Shown here in pieces: positions 53,349 to 61,954 of a stretch of DNA of 64,000 nucleotides. Each line of letters opens with the position of its first letter. Position 1 is the first letter of the stretch. The notes beneath the pieces are model-generated. The model made no database searches, was not told where the DNA came from, and saw nothing but the letters and a program-made list of their open reading frames with translations. The stretch is from the NCBI GenBank assembly GCA_958295915.1, contig OY282381.1, forward strand, positions 1,138,722 through 1,202,721, written 5' to 3'. The translations under genes and the position numbers were made by a program. Source of the stretch: an uncultured Caldilineaceae bacterium (GTDB taxonomy: Bacteria > Chloroflexota > Anaerolineae > Caldilineales > Caldilineaceae).

Positions 53349-54896
53349 ATGACCGACTGGCTGCGCGCGCGTGCCCGCGCCACCCCCCACAAACTGGCCG
53401 TTCTCTATGACGGGCGCGCCATCAGCTATGCTGAACTGGACCGGCTGACCGATGGACTGGCCGCCGGTCTGGTCGGTCTCGGAGTGCAGCCCGACGACCG
53501 CGTAGCCACACACATGGGCAGCAGCGTAGAGGCCATCGCCCTCATCCACGCGGTCGCCCGCGCCCGGGCCGTACTCGTGCCTCTCAACATCCGACTGACG
53601 AAAATAGAGCAGAGCAGACAGATTTCCCTGACCAAGCCGGCGCTGATTGTTGTTGACGAAGGAGTGAGGACGGCAGACGAAGAGGGGATGGGCGAAGACC
53701 CGCCACACACGACTCGATGGGTCTCGTCAACCCCTGCGGTCGCCTTGACCGATCTCGCCCAACACGCGTCACGCGTCCCACAACCAAATCCTGTATATCC
53801 TGCAAATCCTGATCTCCAATCCATCATCTTCACCTCCGGCGTCACCGGCGCGCCCAAAGGAGTCGTCCTCAGCTTTGACAACCATCTTTGGAGCGCCACG
53901 GCGTCCGCCTACCGCTTAGGGCTGGATGGCAACGACCGCTGGCTCAGCTGTCTGCCCCTCTACCACGTGGGCGGACTGTCGGTCGTCTTTCGCTCCTGTC
54001 TCTACGGCACGGCCATCGTCCTCCAGCGCCGCTTCGACCTGGAAGAGTTCCAACGTAGCCTGCGAGAGGACAGCGTGACCCTGACCTCTTTGGTGCCGAC
54101 AATGCTTCATCGGCTGCTGAACAGCCTGCCGCCAAACACTGTCTCGCATGGATTATTGAGCCATAAGCCATGCAGGCCGGGCAGCCTGCGCATGGCGCTG
54201 CTGGGCGGCGCCGCGGCCACGCCTGATCTCCTGAACGCTGCCGCGGAAGCGGGCATGCGCGTCGCCACCACCTACGGACTTACCGAAGCCGCTTCCCAGG
54301 TGGCCACCGCCCTGCCGGCGGATGCGCAGCGCAAGCCGGGCAGCGTGGGCAAGCCCCTGATGTTTACAGAACTGCGGATTGTGGACACAGGCGGAAACAA
54401 CTTGCCCATAGGGGAGATCGGCGAAGTGCTGGTGCGCGGGCCACAGGTGATGACAGAATACTACGGCAATCCCGACGCCACCGCCACAGCCCTGCAGGAC
54501 GGCTGGCTGCATACCGGTGATGTGGGCTATCTCGATCCTGACGGCGATCTGTTTATCGTCCAGCGGCGCAGGGATATCATCATCAGCGGCGGCGAAAACA
54601 TCTACCCGGCCGAGGTAGAGGCCGTGTTACGGGGACACCCGGCCGTGGTCGACGCCTGTGTCGTGGGCCTGCCCGACGCCGAATGGGGGCAGCGCAGCGC
54701 GGCGGCGGTCCAGCTTCATGCGGGGGAGACACTGAGTCAGGACGCCCTCCTGACCTACAGCCGCGCACATCTGGCCGGCTACAAACAGCCCCGCACTATC
54801 CGCTTCGTCGATGCCTTGCCCCAAACCGCCTCGGGAAAAATCGCGCGGCGGGCCGTGGAGACGCTGATGACGGATTTTGATTCAAATATGGAATAA
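53349..54896 (+). CDS. menE: o-Succinylbenzoate-CoA ligase MenE
   Basis: A 515-residue ANL-superfamily ligase. The P-loop is IFTSGVTGAPKGVVLS (V in place of the usual T), followed by LLGGAAATPDLL, TTYGLTEAASQV, GWLHTGDVGYLDPDGDL and a C-terminal catalytic Lys in PQTASGKIARR. ATG 53349 is preferred; a TTG seven codons upstream is open. NPVYPANPDLQS at about residue 150 is encoded by a dispersed CCTG repeat inserted in frame just before the P-loop. The canonical menC, which supplies the substrate, is not in this window. Confidence 0.92.
   Translation: MTDWLRARARATPHKLAVLYDGRAISYAELDRLTDGLAAGLVGLGVQPDDRVATHMGSSVEAIALIHAVARARAVLVPLNIRLTKIEQSRQISLTKPALIVVDEGVRTADEEGMGEDPPHTTRWVSSTPAVALTDLAQHASRVPQPNPVYPANPDLQSIIFTSGVTGAPKGVVLSFDNHLWSATASAYRLGLDGNDRWLSCLPLYHVGGLSVVFRSCLYGTAIVLQRRFDLEEFQRSLREDSVTLTSLVPTMLHRLLNSLPPNTVSHGLLSHKPCRPGSLRMALLGGAAATPDLLNAAAEAGMRVATTYGLTEAASQVATALPADAQRKPGSVGKPLMFTELRIVDTGGNNLPIGEIGEVLVRGPQVMTEYYGNPDATATALQDGWLHTGDVGYLDPDGDLFIVQRRRDIIISGGENIYPAEVEAVLRGHPAVVDACVVGLPDAEWGQRSAAAVQLHAGETLSQDALLTYSRAHLAGYKQPRTIRFVDALPQTASGKIARRAVETLMTDFDSNME
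53786..53814. repeat. CCTG-rich repeat inside menE
   Basis: AAATCCTGTATATCCTG and CAAATCCTGATC, closely related to 50692-50724; translated as NPVYPANPDL. Confidence 0.75.
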
Positions 54897-54967
54897 ATGT
54901 TACTGGATATCGTCAGCGTATACGTTCGATTGTTTGACAAAGAGCCGTTTGCCTATATGATACAAGC

Positions 54968-55241
54968 ATGGAAGAAGAGTATGAATGGGATGAAAAAAAG
55001 CGCCGCGACAACCTGGAAAAGCATGGGATTGATTTCATGCCATCTACGAGTTCGATTGGGCTACTGCCCTCCTCGAGCCAGTTTTCCGCAATGGTGAACT
55101 CCGCACCGTCACCTATGGTTACATTGAGGAGCGGCTCCACGTCATTAAGTATATACCGAACGCGGAAACAGCGCCCGAATCATCAGCCTACGCAAAGCCA
55201 ATCCGCGGGAGGTGAGACAATATGAACGAGAACAAGGATAA
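54968..55241 (+). pseudogene. brnT: BrnT-family toxin, two frameshifts
   Basis: Three frames together spell a complete BrnT: MEEEYEWDEKKRRDNLEKHG IDF, then HAIYEFDWATALLEPVF with RTVTYGYIEERLHVIKYIPN, then ARIISLRKANPREVRQYERE and stop at 55239-55241. The first switch is near 55036 (one base missing after GATTTC), the second near 55163. BrnT is a ribonuclease toxin. The stop lies 20 bases inside the next gene, as in normal brnTA operons. The toxin is therefore probably dead here. Confidence 0.75.
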
Positions 55242-56103
55242 CAAGAGGACGTTCGACGAGATTGCAGCCCAGGAAGGCGAAGAGGCCGCTATCCAAGCCG
55301 GGATAGACGCCGACCCGGACACGTTTGAGTTAGATGCGGAGTGGTTCCGCCAAGCGAGTCCCGCGCGTGAAGTCATTCCCTATATTAGAGCATCCTATTC
55401 CTGGATCTCTTCTGATGACCGTACGAACTTCCGGTTGTTTGTCGATCAGATGCTCGTTGCGGAAGGAGAGGTTTCTGAGAAGGATAAACTGTTCTTGGTT
55501 ATCTCCGTCTTGAACGAAACGACGCGCTCGTTTCGCACGATGCGGGCCGCTAAAAATTGGGCTGTTGAGCACTTCGATTCTATCAACTCCCCAGCGACCC
55601 CTTCACGTATTTCGAACCCTAGAGCATCCTATTCCTGGATCTCTTCTGATGACCGTACGAACTTCCGGTTGTTTGTCGATCAGACGCTCGTTGCGAAAGG
55701 ACAGGTTTCTGAGAAGGATAAACTGTTTTTGGTTATCTCTGTCTTGGACGGAACGCAGCGCTCGTTTCGTACGATGCAGGCCGCTAAAAATTGGGCTGTT
55801 GAGCGCTTCGATTCTATCAACTCCCCAGCGACCCCTTCACGTACTTCGAACCCTAGAGCATCCTATTCCTGGATCTCTTCTGATGACCGTACGAACTTCT
55901 GGTTGTTTGTCGGTCAGACGCTCGTTGCGAAAGGTGAGGTTTCTGAGAAGGATGAACTGTTTTTGGTTACCTCTGTCTTGGACGGAACGCCGCACTCGTT
56001 TCGCACGATGCGGGCCGCTAAAAATTGGGCTGTTGAGCACTTCGATTCTATCAACTTCCCAGCGACCCCTCCACAACCCGCACTGTCTCCAAACTCGCCG
56101 TGA
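55222..56103 (+). CDS. BrnA-like N-terminus fused to three tandem repeats of an unknown domain
   Basis: A 293-residue protein. Residues about 25-54 (GIDADPDTFELDAEWFRQAS PAREVIP) match the toxin-facing part of BrnA antitoxins, and the position right after brnT supports this. BrnA would then continue into a ribbon-helix-helix DNA-binding domain. Instead three copies of a 78-residue unit start at residues 56, 134 and 212: RASYSWISSDDRTNFRLFVD, LVAKGEVSEKDKLFLV, SVLDG then RSFRTMRAAKNWAVEHFDSI, and a Pro/Ser linker. I do not recognise the unit. ATG 55222 follows GGAGGTGAG closely. Confidence 0.7.
   Translation: MNENKDNKRTFDEIAAQEGEEAAIQAGIDADPDTFELDAEWFRQASPAREVIPYIRASYSWISSDDRTNFRLFVDQMLVAEGEVSEKDKLFLVISVLNETTRSFRTMRAAKNWAVEHFDSINSPATPSRISNPRASYSWISSDDRTNFRLFVDQTLVAKGQVSEKDKLFLVISVLDGTQRSFRTMQAAKNWAVERFDSINSPATPSRTSNPRASYSWISSDDRTNFWLFVGQTLVAKGEVSEKDELFLVTSVLDGTPHSFRTMRAAKNWAVEHFDSINFPATPPQPALSPNSP
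55387..56088 (+). repeat. Three tandem 234-bp repeats within the BrnA-like gene
   Basis: Units begin at 55387, 55621 and 55855 with AGAGCATCCTATTCCTGGAT and differ by only a few substitutions each, mostly in the third. The exact spacing of 234 (78 codons) preserves the frame. High DNA identity implies recent expansion, and copy number may vary between strains. Confidence 0.9.
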
Positions 56104-56146
56104 GCACTCGCCCCAATCGGTTCAGACATGAAAAGGATGCCCAATT

Positions 56147-57019
56147 ATGATCACCCAAGAACAGATTCGATTCTTTGCTGAGAACGGTTACCTGCGCTAC
56201 GGTCGCGCGCTGGAGATGGCCGCGGTCGAGGCGTTGCGCGCGGACCTGGACCGTGTGATCGCCATCGAACTGGCTGGCGGCGACGATTCGGAACCGGAGT
56301 TCAAGTTTGGTCACCGGCGGGGACAGTCTACGCGCAGCGGCGCGGAGGCGCAACAGCCTCGCCCAATCACCCAGTACGTCAACATGTGGAAGCGGGAACC
56401 AGCCTATGCGCGGCTGCTCCACCATCCGGTGATCGCCGGTGTGGCCTGCGCCCTATTGAACACGCCCCGAGTGCGCTTATGGCACGATCAGGTGATCTCC
56501 AAGCCGCCAGAGGACAACGGCCACTTCCGCTTTCATCAGGATTTCTACCTCTGGCCCCTGCGAGAGCCACAGATTGTAACCTGTTGGCTGGCTCTGGACG
56601 ATGCAACGCCGGAGAACGGTTGTATGCACGTAGTGCCCGGCAGCCATAGCGACCCCCGTTTCGGCCTGGAAGCCTACGCCGCCGAACAGGAAGCCCGGGC
56701 GTTCGCCGAAGCCGAGGGGCGCGAGTTGGAGGAGTCTGACCGCCAGAAGATGGCATACGAGCCAGCCTCCATCGGGCGGCCTGTGGAACTGAAAGCCGGC
56801 GAGTGCATGTTCCACCACTGCCTCAACTTTCACGCCACCCCGCCAAACGTCACCGACCGGCAACGCCGCGCGCACGTCATGATCTTCATGGCCGAGGGTG
56901 TGCGGGTGAAGCTATCCCAGGCGCCGACCCACCCCCTGATCCCAACCTTTACAGTGGGAGACGGCGATGAATTGGTTGGCGCGGGATTCCCTCTTTCACG
57001 GCCAGAGAACGGTGGTTGA
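56147..57019 (+). CDS. Phytanoyl-CoA dioxygenase (PhyH) family protein
   Basis: A 290-residue Fe(II)/2-oxoglutarate dioxygenase. The iron-binding HxD is clear in FRFHQDFYLWPL, the distal His lies in MFHHCLNFHATPPNVTD, and the 2-oxoglutarate Arg is likely in RQRRAHVMIFM. ENGCMHVVPGSHSDPR is the family's core strand. Unlike the paralogue at 46894, all iron ligands are evident, so it is probably active on a small organic substrate that is not identifiable from sequence. It lies within the cargo between menE and menH. Confidence 0.87.
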   Translation: MITQEQIRFFAENGYLRYGRALEMAAVEALRADLDRVIAIELAGGDDSEPEFKFGHRRGQSTRSGAEAQQPRPITQYVNMWKREPAYARLLHHPVIAGVACALLNTPRVRLWHDQVISKPPEDNGHFRFHQDFYLWPLREPQIVTCWLALDDATPENGCMHVVPGSHSDPRFGLEAYAAEQEARAFAEAEGRELEESDRQKMAYEPASIGRPVELKAGECMFHHCLNFHATPPNVTDRQRRAHVMIFMAEGVRVKLSQAPTHPLIPTFTVGDGDELVGAGFPLSRPENGG

Positions 57020-57057
57020 GAGGTCTGCAACCCGCCAGAAAATGAAAGTTGTCTTAT

Positions 57058-57079
57058 GCGCGCCACTGTAGGGCGCGAC
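57058..57079. repeat. 22-bp palindromic repeat, copy 4
   Basis: Intergenic, between the PhyH gene and the Uma2 pseudogene; identical to 21080, 32402 and 38183. Confidence 0.85.
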
Positions 57080-57146
57080 ACCGCCCGTCATGGCTTCTGT
57101 GATGTCTCACCGGCCTCTGGATTCAGGGTTGGGAAAGCCGCCGACC

Positions 57147-57707
57147 TCATTTCCGCTTTACGTCCCAGAATATCTCGTCCAGAGCAATGCTGAATCCTGC
57201 CAGGGTCGGCGAACGCAACGCCTGCCCTGCCCCGTAGATGCCCGCAACCTCGAAGCGACGCTCGCCGCGCCGCAGAACCATGATCGTTCTGACGTCGGGG
57301 TCCACCATCCACTACTCGTGCACCCCGTGTCGCGCATACAGATCGAGTTTGAGCGTCCTGTCGCGCTCGGCTGTGGCGGGAGACAGGACTTCGACAACCA
57401 GGTCAGGCGCGCCTTGGATGTTCTCACGCGTGAGGATGTGGTTTCGCTCATTGGAGACGAACAGCAGATCCGGCTGCACCACATCCATGTCCGACAGCGC
57501 CACGTCGGTGGGGGCAAAATAAATGTCCCCCAAGTTGCGCTCATCTACCAATGCGGCCATCTTAACGAGTAATTTGAGCAGGACGTGCTGATGATATAGA
57601 AGCGGCGCTGGCGTCATAACCAACTCTCCGTTCAGCAGTTCGTAGCGTTCATCGTCCGATGTCTTCAGATAGTCGGCATAGGTGAGTTTGGTCTGTAGGC
57701 TGATCAC
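57147..57707 (-). pseudogene. Uma2 family (DUF820) endonuclease-like gene with in-frame TAG
   Basis: From GTG 57707, with AAGGAGGG 6 bases before it, the frame reads LTYADYLKTSDDERYELLNG and VVQPDLLFVSNERNHIL, IQGAPDLVVEVLSPATAERD and LYARHGVHE, then TAG (57312-57314). Without a break in frame it resumes WMVDPDVRTIMVLRRGE and ends TGA at 57147. Uma2 proteins have YW at this spot, so a single Tyr codon has become a stop. The PD-(D/E)xK-like residues (PDL, EVLS) lie before the stop. Full length would be 186 residues, the family norm. Function of the family is uncertain. Confidence 0.78.
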
Positions 57708-57757
57708 ATTGGCCCTCCTTTGTAGAAGCGGGGGAGTGAATCCTGCTCGCGGTCTCC

Positions 57758-57857
57758 GGAAAGCAACGCAATGTCGCAAGGACGCAAAGGCGCAAAGGAA
57801 AACCAGGGAGTTCATTGCGTCCTGGCGTCTCCGCGCCTTTGCGTTCTTTTCAAATCG
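57758..57857. repeat. Dispersed long hairpin repeat, copy 3
   Basis: AACGCAATGTCGCAAGGACG with CGCAAAGGAAAACC and, opposite, GTCTCCGCGCCTTTGCGTT. It ends just past the stop of the R-M gene and could serve as its terminator. Confidence 0.78.
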
Positions 57858-60800
57858 TCCTCAACGCCGGCAAGCTCTCTACAATCTCTACTGTCTCCAG
57901 ACTCACCGTGATCACCTTCCCGATCAGATTGACGATATACTGCGGGTCATCGGCGCGGTTGGGGTCGTTGACGATGCCGCTGCGTCTGTCCACTTTGACG
58001 CGATACTGGTCGATGACCCACTCCAGGGCCGAGCGATTGCCCAGCCGATAGGCAAAGGCTTCCGTTGGAATCCCGCCCAGTGTCAGAAAATCGTTGTAGC
58101 GGATCTGCGTTTTGTCTCGGGAGAGCTTCATCTTCTCGACGCGCCAATCGAGGGACTGGCCCGACGTCTCTACCATGTTGAGCGGATAGACGGGCATCTC
58201 TTCATAGCCGACGTGGATCTCCGCCAGGCGCGCGCCGGCTCTGGCAAAGGCCCGAAAATGATCAGGATGTACGGGATTATCAGGATAGGGGATGCGCGGC
58301 AGGTCGCGTTTGAGGTTGGCCTGGTAGCGCTCGCGGTAGCGCGGATGGTGCAGGATGGCGTAGACGGAATGGAAGATATCCCATTTGCTGATTGTGTCGT
58401 CGCGGCAGTGCGTTTGAAATGTTTCCAACGCCCAATCAGTGATGTTCTCGCGCCGGTTTGTCCCGTCCTCGTCATAGGTGTAGAAAGGGAAGCATTGGGT
58501 CTTTTCGAGTATGTCAAGGCACGGAATCATAGAAACCATCAAAGTGTGAAAAGGTCTGTTACTTCCGAGTCCACTGATACAAATTACCCGATTCTCCGAT
58601 TCTGCCTCCACTGTAGGGAAGATGAATGGAAAAACAAAAACGCGATGATTTAGAATCCTATCAAAGAACAGATTCGTTTTCGTGAAAGGACGGTAGAGGG
58701 ATTGTCGGATTTTTGCTTCGGCAAATTCTGCGATCTGCCCGCCCTTGAGTTTCTGCTTTAAGGCTGAACTCCACTTGATTTTCTCATCATCATAGACCAC
58801 AAAATCATCGACGCCTGCATTCGAATTTGCCTGCCGTTCCCACTTGAATACCTGCTCATTGTAGGTATTAATTAGCCGACCTATGTTCTCTATGAGGGCA
58901 TTGCGGTTGAAGTTGTACGCCCACGCGTCACGGCCAGTGCCGACACCACTGCTATACATCTTACATATCACATCCACCGCCTCGCCTTTTGCCGCCTTCG
59001 CTTCCCTGCTTCCCAGAGGCATAAAGGTTTCAAATTCGGCGTGGAGTCCCTCGGTCAGCCAGGTGTGCCGCTTGTCCGGCGTTATCGGCTGCCATTCGAT
59101 GTTGCGGTACTGCTCCTTGGCATTGAGATAGCGATACTTCTCTTCCTTGCGCCACAACTCATCGACACGCGCGTAGAAGATTTCAGCTTGAGCATTTGCT
59201 TTGTCGCGCCTTTTGACGAAAAAATTGATGCTCACACCCACCTGAATCCCAAAGACGTTGTGCGTTGTGCCTGAAAGCTTCGGATTCTTGCGCACGTTCC
59301 CGCTCAAATCCAGAATGTAAATCGAGTCGAAGTCGTCTGCGAGGTGTTTCCGCATGCCATCAAACGACAGAGCGTCAAGAAAGCTGTTGTTGGTGACAAA
59401 GGCGACAATCCCCTCCTCGCCAATGCGATCCGCTGCCCAGCGCATCGCCTTCACATACGGGTCAGAAAGCGCGTTTTTATTGGTCGCCTTCGAGGCTTGC
59501 GCGTACGTCTCCGCCACCCGCCTGTCCATCGTCTCGTACTTGCGATTCTTGTTGTTGTCGTTCTCGTTGACCTGGCCCACGTTGTAGGGCGGATTGCCGA
59601 TGATGACGGTGATCTCCTGTCCCTGCTGAGACTGCGCCCGTTTGCTGTTCTCCGGCGCAAACAGACCGAGTTGGATATCCTCAGCCAGCTCGAAGGTGTC
59701 CACCAGACAGATGCCACCGAAGGGCGCGTACTGACCAGTCAGTTCGTAGTATTCATGCTCGATGTTCAGGGCCGCGATGTAGTACGGCAGCAACATCACT
59801 TCATTGCAGTGCAGCTCACGCGCGTACTTATCGGGCAGACGGGCGAGTTTGCCCATCTCCTGGATATGGCGCATCACGCGCAGGATGAAGTTGCCCGTGC
59901 CCACGAAAGGGTCCAGCAGATGGACGCCCGCATCGGCCAGGGAGCGATCAAACTCGCGGCGCAGTAAGGCCTCCACCGATCGCACCATAAAGTCGACGAC
60001 CGCTTGCGGCGTGTAGACGATGCCGTGCGTGTCGGCCACTCTGACTGAAAAACCCTGAAAGAAATTCTCGTAGACGGTGTTGAGAAAGCCCTGCTTCTCG
60101 GAAAAGTCGTCGATGGCGGCGGCAGTGGTTTCGATGGCGGCGTAGAAGCGATCCAAGGGGCGGAAGAACTCCCGTCGACTGAAGCGCTGGCTGGTCAACG
60201 CGCGCGCCACATTTTCGATCTCGCGGGCGATCACGTTGCGCGCCACAAAGTCCGGATTATCGAACACGCGCCGGAAGATGCGCTCGGTCAGCAGGTGCTG
60301 GATCAACATCTCCTCCACCGCCTGATCCGATATGTTGGGGTTGATCGCCTCGCGACACAGGCCCGCAAAGCGGCCAAAGGCCTCGATAAAACCCCGGTTG
60401 CCGCGGCGCTCCCCTTCGATCAGAGCCAGCAGAGTCGCAGCCAGTTCCGGCGCCACCGCTTTGAACTCCTCCACCGCCGACCGCCAGCCTTCAATAGCCG
60501 GCGGCCGGTAGGAGAAGAAAACCCGCAACCCGGCGATGAGCGCATCCGCCTCCCCGATAGGGCCGTCCCACACCCGCTGCCCCTGCTGGATTACGATCAT
60601 CTGATCAGGCGCCTGGAAGAGGATATTGTCCTCGGGATAGCCGGCAGCCAGCTTGCTGTCTATCTCCGCATCCAGATCGTCGGCCCTGTCCTTGGCCTCC
60701 CAGTAGCCATGGGCCAGCCTGAAGCTGTCCAGCAGCGCGCCGTCGATGTGGATCGTGCGGTTGCCGCGCAGCTTCCTGCTGTACTGCTCGGCCAGCGTCC

Positions 60801-60945
60801 AGCCGAAGGGGTGCGCGGCCGCGCGCAGGAGAGTGGCGAAGGCCGGGGCCACCGCGCCCTCATACACGAGGCCGAGCCGGGTCAGCCTGTTCACCTCGGC
60901 GAAGTAGTCTTTGACGACTTTGTGTGTGGCTTTGAGCTGAAACAT
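57850..60945 (-). CDS. Single-chain restriction-modification enzyme (type IIG/ISP-like)
   Basis: A 1031-residue fused nuclease-methylase. The N-terminal PD-(D/E)xK site is seen as TIHIDGALLDSF (Asp68) and GYWEAKDRADDLD (Glu83, Lys85). A helical connector precedes the gamma-class methylase core: DPFVGTGNF at 345-353 for SAM and IGNPPYN at 449-455 for catalysis. The C-terminal 500 residues should recognise DNA; the stretch at about 58510-58920 within them is AT-richer than the rest. It resembles type ISP enzymes but lacks their helicase. Both cutting and protection are in one protein, so no partner is needed. Confidence 0.87.
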   Translation of the reverse strand: MFQLKATHKVVKDYFAEVNRLTRLGLVYEGAVAPAFATLLRAAAHPFGWTLAEQYSRKLRGNRTIHIDGALLDSFRLAHGYWEAKDRADDLDAEIDSKLAAGYPEDNILFQAPDQMIVIQQGQRVWDGPIGEADALIAGLRVFFSYRPPAIEGWRSAVEEFKAVAPELAATLLALIEGERRGNRGFIEAFGRFAGLCREAINPNISDQAVEEMLIQHLLTERIFRRVFDNPDFVARNVIAREIENVARALTSQRFSRREFFRPLDRFYAAIETTAAAIDDFSEKQGFLNTVYENFFQGFSVRVADTHGIVYTPQAVVDFMVRSVEALLRREFDRSLADAGVHLLDPFVGTGNFILRVMRHIQEMGKLARLPDKYARELHCNEVMLLPYYIAALNIEHEYYELTGQYAPFGGICLVDTFELAEDIQLGLFAPENSKRAQSQQGQEITVIIGNPPYNVGQVNENDNNKNRKYETMDRRVAETYAQASKATNKNALSDPYVKAMRWAADRIGEEGIVAFVTNNSFLDALSFDGMRKHLADDFDSIYILDLSGNVRKNPKLSGTTHNVFGIQVGVSINFFVKRRDKANAQAEIFYARVDELWRKEEKYRYLNAKEQYRNIEWQPITPDKRHTWLTEGLHAEFETFMPLGSREAKAAKGEAVDVICKMYSSGVGTGRDAWAYNFNRNALIENIGRLINTYNEQVFKWERQANSNAGVDDFVVYDDEKIKWSSALKQKLKGGQIAEFAEAKIRQSLYRPFTKTNLFFDRILNHRVFVFPFIFPTVEAESENRVICISGLGSNRPFHTLMVSMIPCLDILEKTQCFPFYTYDEDGTNRRENITDWALETFQTHCRDDTISKWDIFHSVYAILHHPRYRERYQANLKRDLPRIPYPDNPVHPDHFRAFARAGARLAEIHVGYEEMPVYPLNMVETSGQSLDWRVEKMKLSRDKTQIRYNDFLTLGGIPTEAFAYRLGNRSALEWVIDQYRVKVDRRSGIVNDPNRADDPQYIVNLIGKVITVSLETVEIVESLPALRTI

Positions 60946-61052
60946 AGGCGCTCCGAGTCGAAGAGTGGCACTCCACAGCTGATAGAGAGAATCGCACTAT
61001 CGTGTGGTATTGTAAGAGAGTAGAAATGCAGCTACCAATTTTAATTTTATCC

Positions 61053-61865
61053 ATGCAGCAGATAACTGCACCGCTCGTCTACAATCTCTACAGTTGGGGG
61101 AGCAAGGGCCCGCCAGTCTTGCTCCTCCACGGGTTCAGCGGCCACGGCGGGAGCTGGACCGATACGGCCCAGACCTTTGCCGCGGCCGGGTATCGGGTGT
61201 TGGCGCCGGACCTGCTCGGCCACGGCAGGTCGCCGGCCCCGGCCACGCCGATGCGCTATACAATGGAGAATGCCGCCGCGGATCTGGCCGCGCTTCTGGA
61301 GGCGTTCACGGACGAACGCGCGCATCTGCTCGGCTACTCTATGGGCGGACGGCTGGCTCTGTTCTTTGCGCTGACCTATGCCCAGCGAGTGCGTTCCTTG
61401 GTACTGGAGAGCGCGTCGCCAGGGCTGGCGTCGGCGGCCAAGCGAGCCGAGCGATGCCGCCGGGATGAAGCCCTGGCGGATCGCATCGAGCGGGAGGGTA
61501 TGGCCGCATTCGTGGATTTCTGGCAGTCCCTGCCACTATGGGAGAGCCAGCGGCGCCTGTCTGTTCAGCAGCGCAGGCAGCTACGTCTGCAGCGTCTGCA
61601 GAACCGGCCCACCGGCTTGGCCAACAGTTTGCGGGGGATGGGCAGTGGCGCTCAGCCCAATCTCAGCCCCTGCCTGCCTTCACTCACAGTGCCCACACTC
61701 CTGCTCGTCGGCGCAGAGGACGAAAAGTTCGTCGCCATCAACCGGCGGATAGCGGCACAGATGCCCAACGCCCAACTGACCATACTCCCTGAAGCCGGCC
61801 ATACCGCTCATCTGGAACAGCCGCGGGCATTCACGCGCACGGTTCTCGAATTCTGGCAAGGGTGA
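61053..61865 (+). CDS. menH: 2-succinyl-6-hydroxy-2,4-cyclohexadiene-1-carboxylate synthase MenH
   Basis: A 270-residue alpha/beta hydrolase from ATG 61053 (MQQITAPLVYNLY). LLLHGFSGHGGSW is the oxyanion region, LLGYSMGGRLALFFAL the nucleophile Ser elbow, and the His lies in LPEAGHTAHLEQP; an Asp is expected in VGAEDEKFV. The GYSMGGR pattern is characteristic of MenH, which removes pyruvate from the MenD product. It is 6.2 kb downstream of menE on the same strand. Earlier in-frame ATGs exist at 61026 and near 61002. Confidence 0.85.
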   Translation: MQQITAPLVYNLYSWGSKGPPVLLLHGFSGHGGSWTDTAQTFAAAGYRVLAPDLLGHGRSPAPATPMRYTMENAAADLAALLEAFTDERAHLLGYSMGGRLALFFALTYAQRVRSLVLESASPGLASAAKRAERCRRDEALADRIEREGMAAFVDFWQSLPLWESQRRLSVQQRRQLRLQRLQNRPTGLANSLRGMGSGAQPNLSPCLPSLTVPTLLLVGAEDEKFVAINRRIAAQMPNAQLTILPEAGHTAHLEQPRAFTRTVLEFWQG

Positions 61866-61916
61866 GCAGAATCTTGAAAATCCTGTGACTACTAGCCACG
61901 AACCACTGACCGTGGA

Positions 61917-61946
61917 TTGAACTTTTCCGTCCCGCGCGGCTATAAT
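61917..61946 (+). promoter_or_regulatory. Strong sigma-70-like promoter right before the flippase-like gene
   Basis: TTGAAC (61917-61922), 18-base spacer, perfect TATAAT (61941-61946). The ATG is at 61955, only 8 bases after the -10, so the mRNA would be leaderless or nearly so; no Shine-Dalgarno is seen. Confidence 0.65.
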
Positions 61947-61954
61947 AGTTCCCT

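Noticed and set aside
55387..56088. CRISPR-like array
   Set aside because: The repeats are 234 bp, adjacent, coding and in frame; there are no short repeats with unique spacers here or elsewhere in the window.
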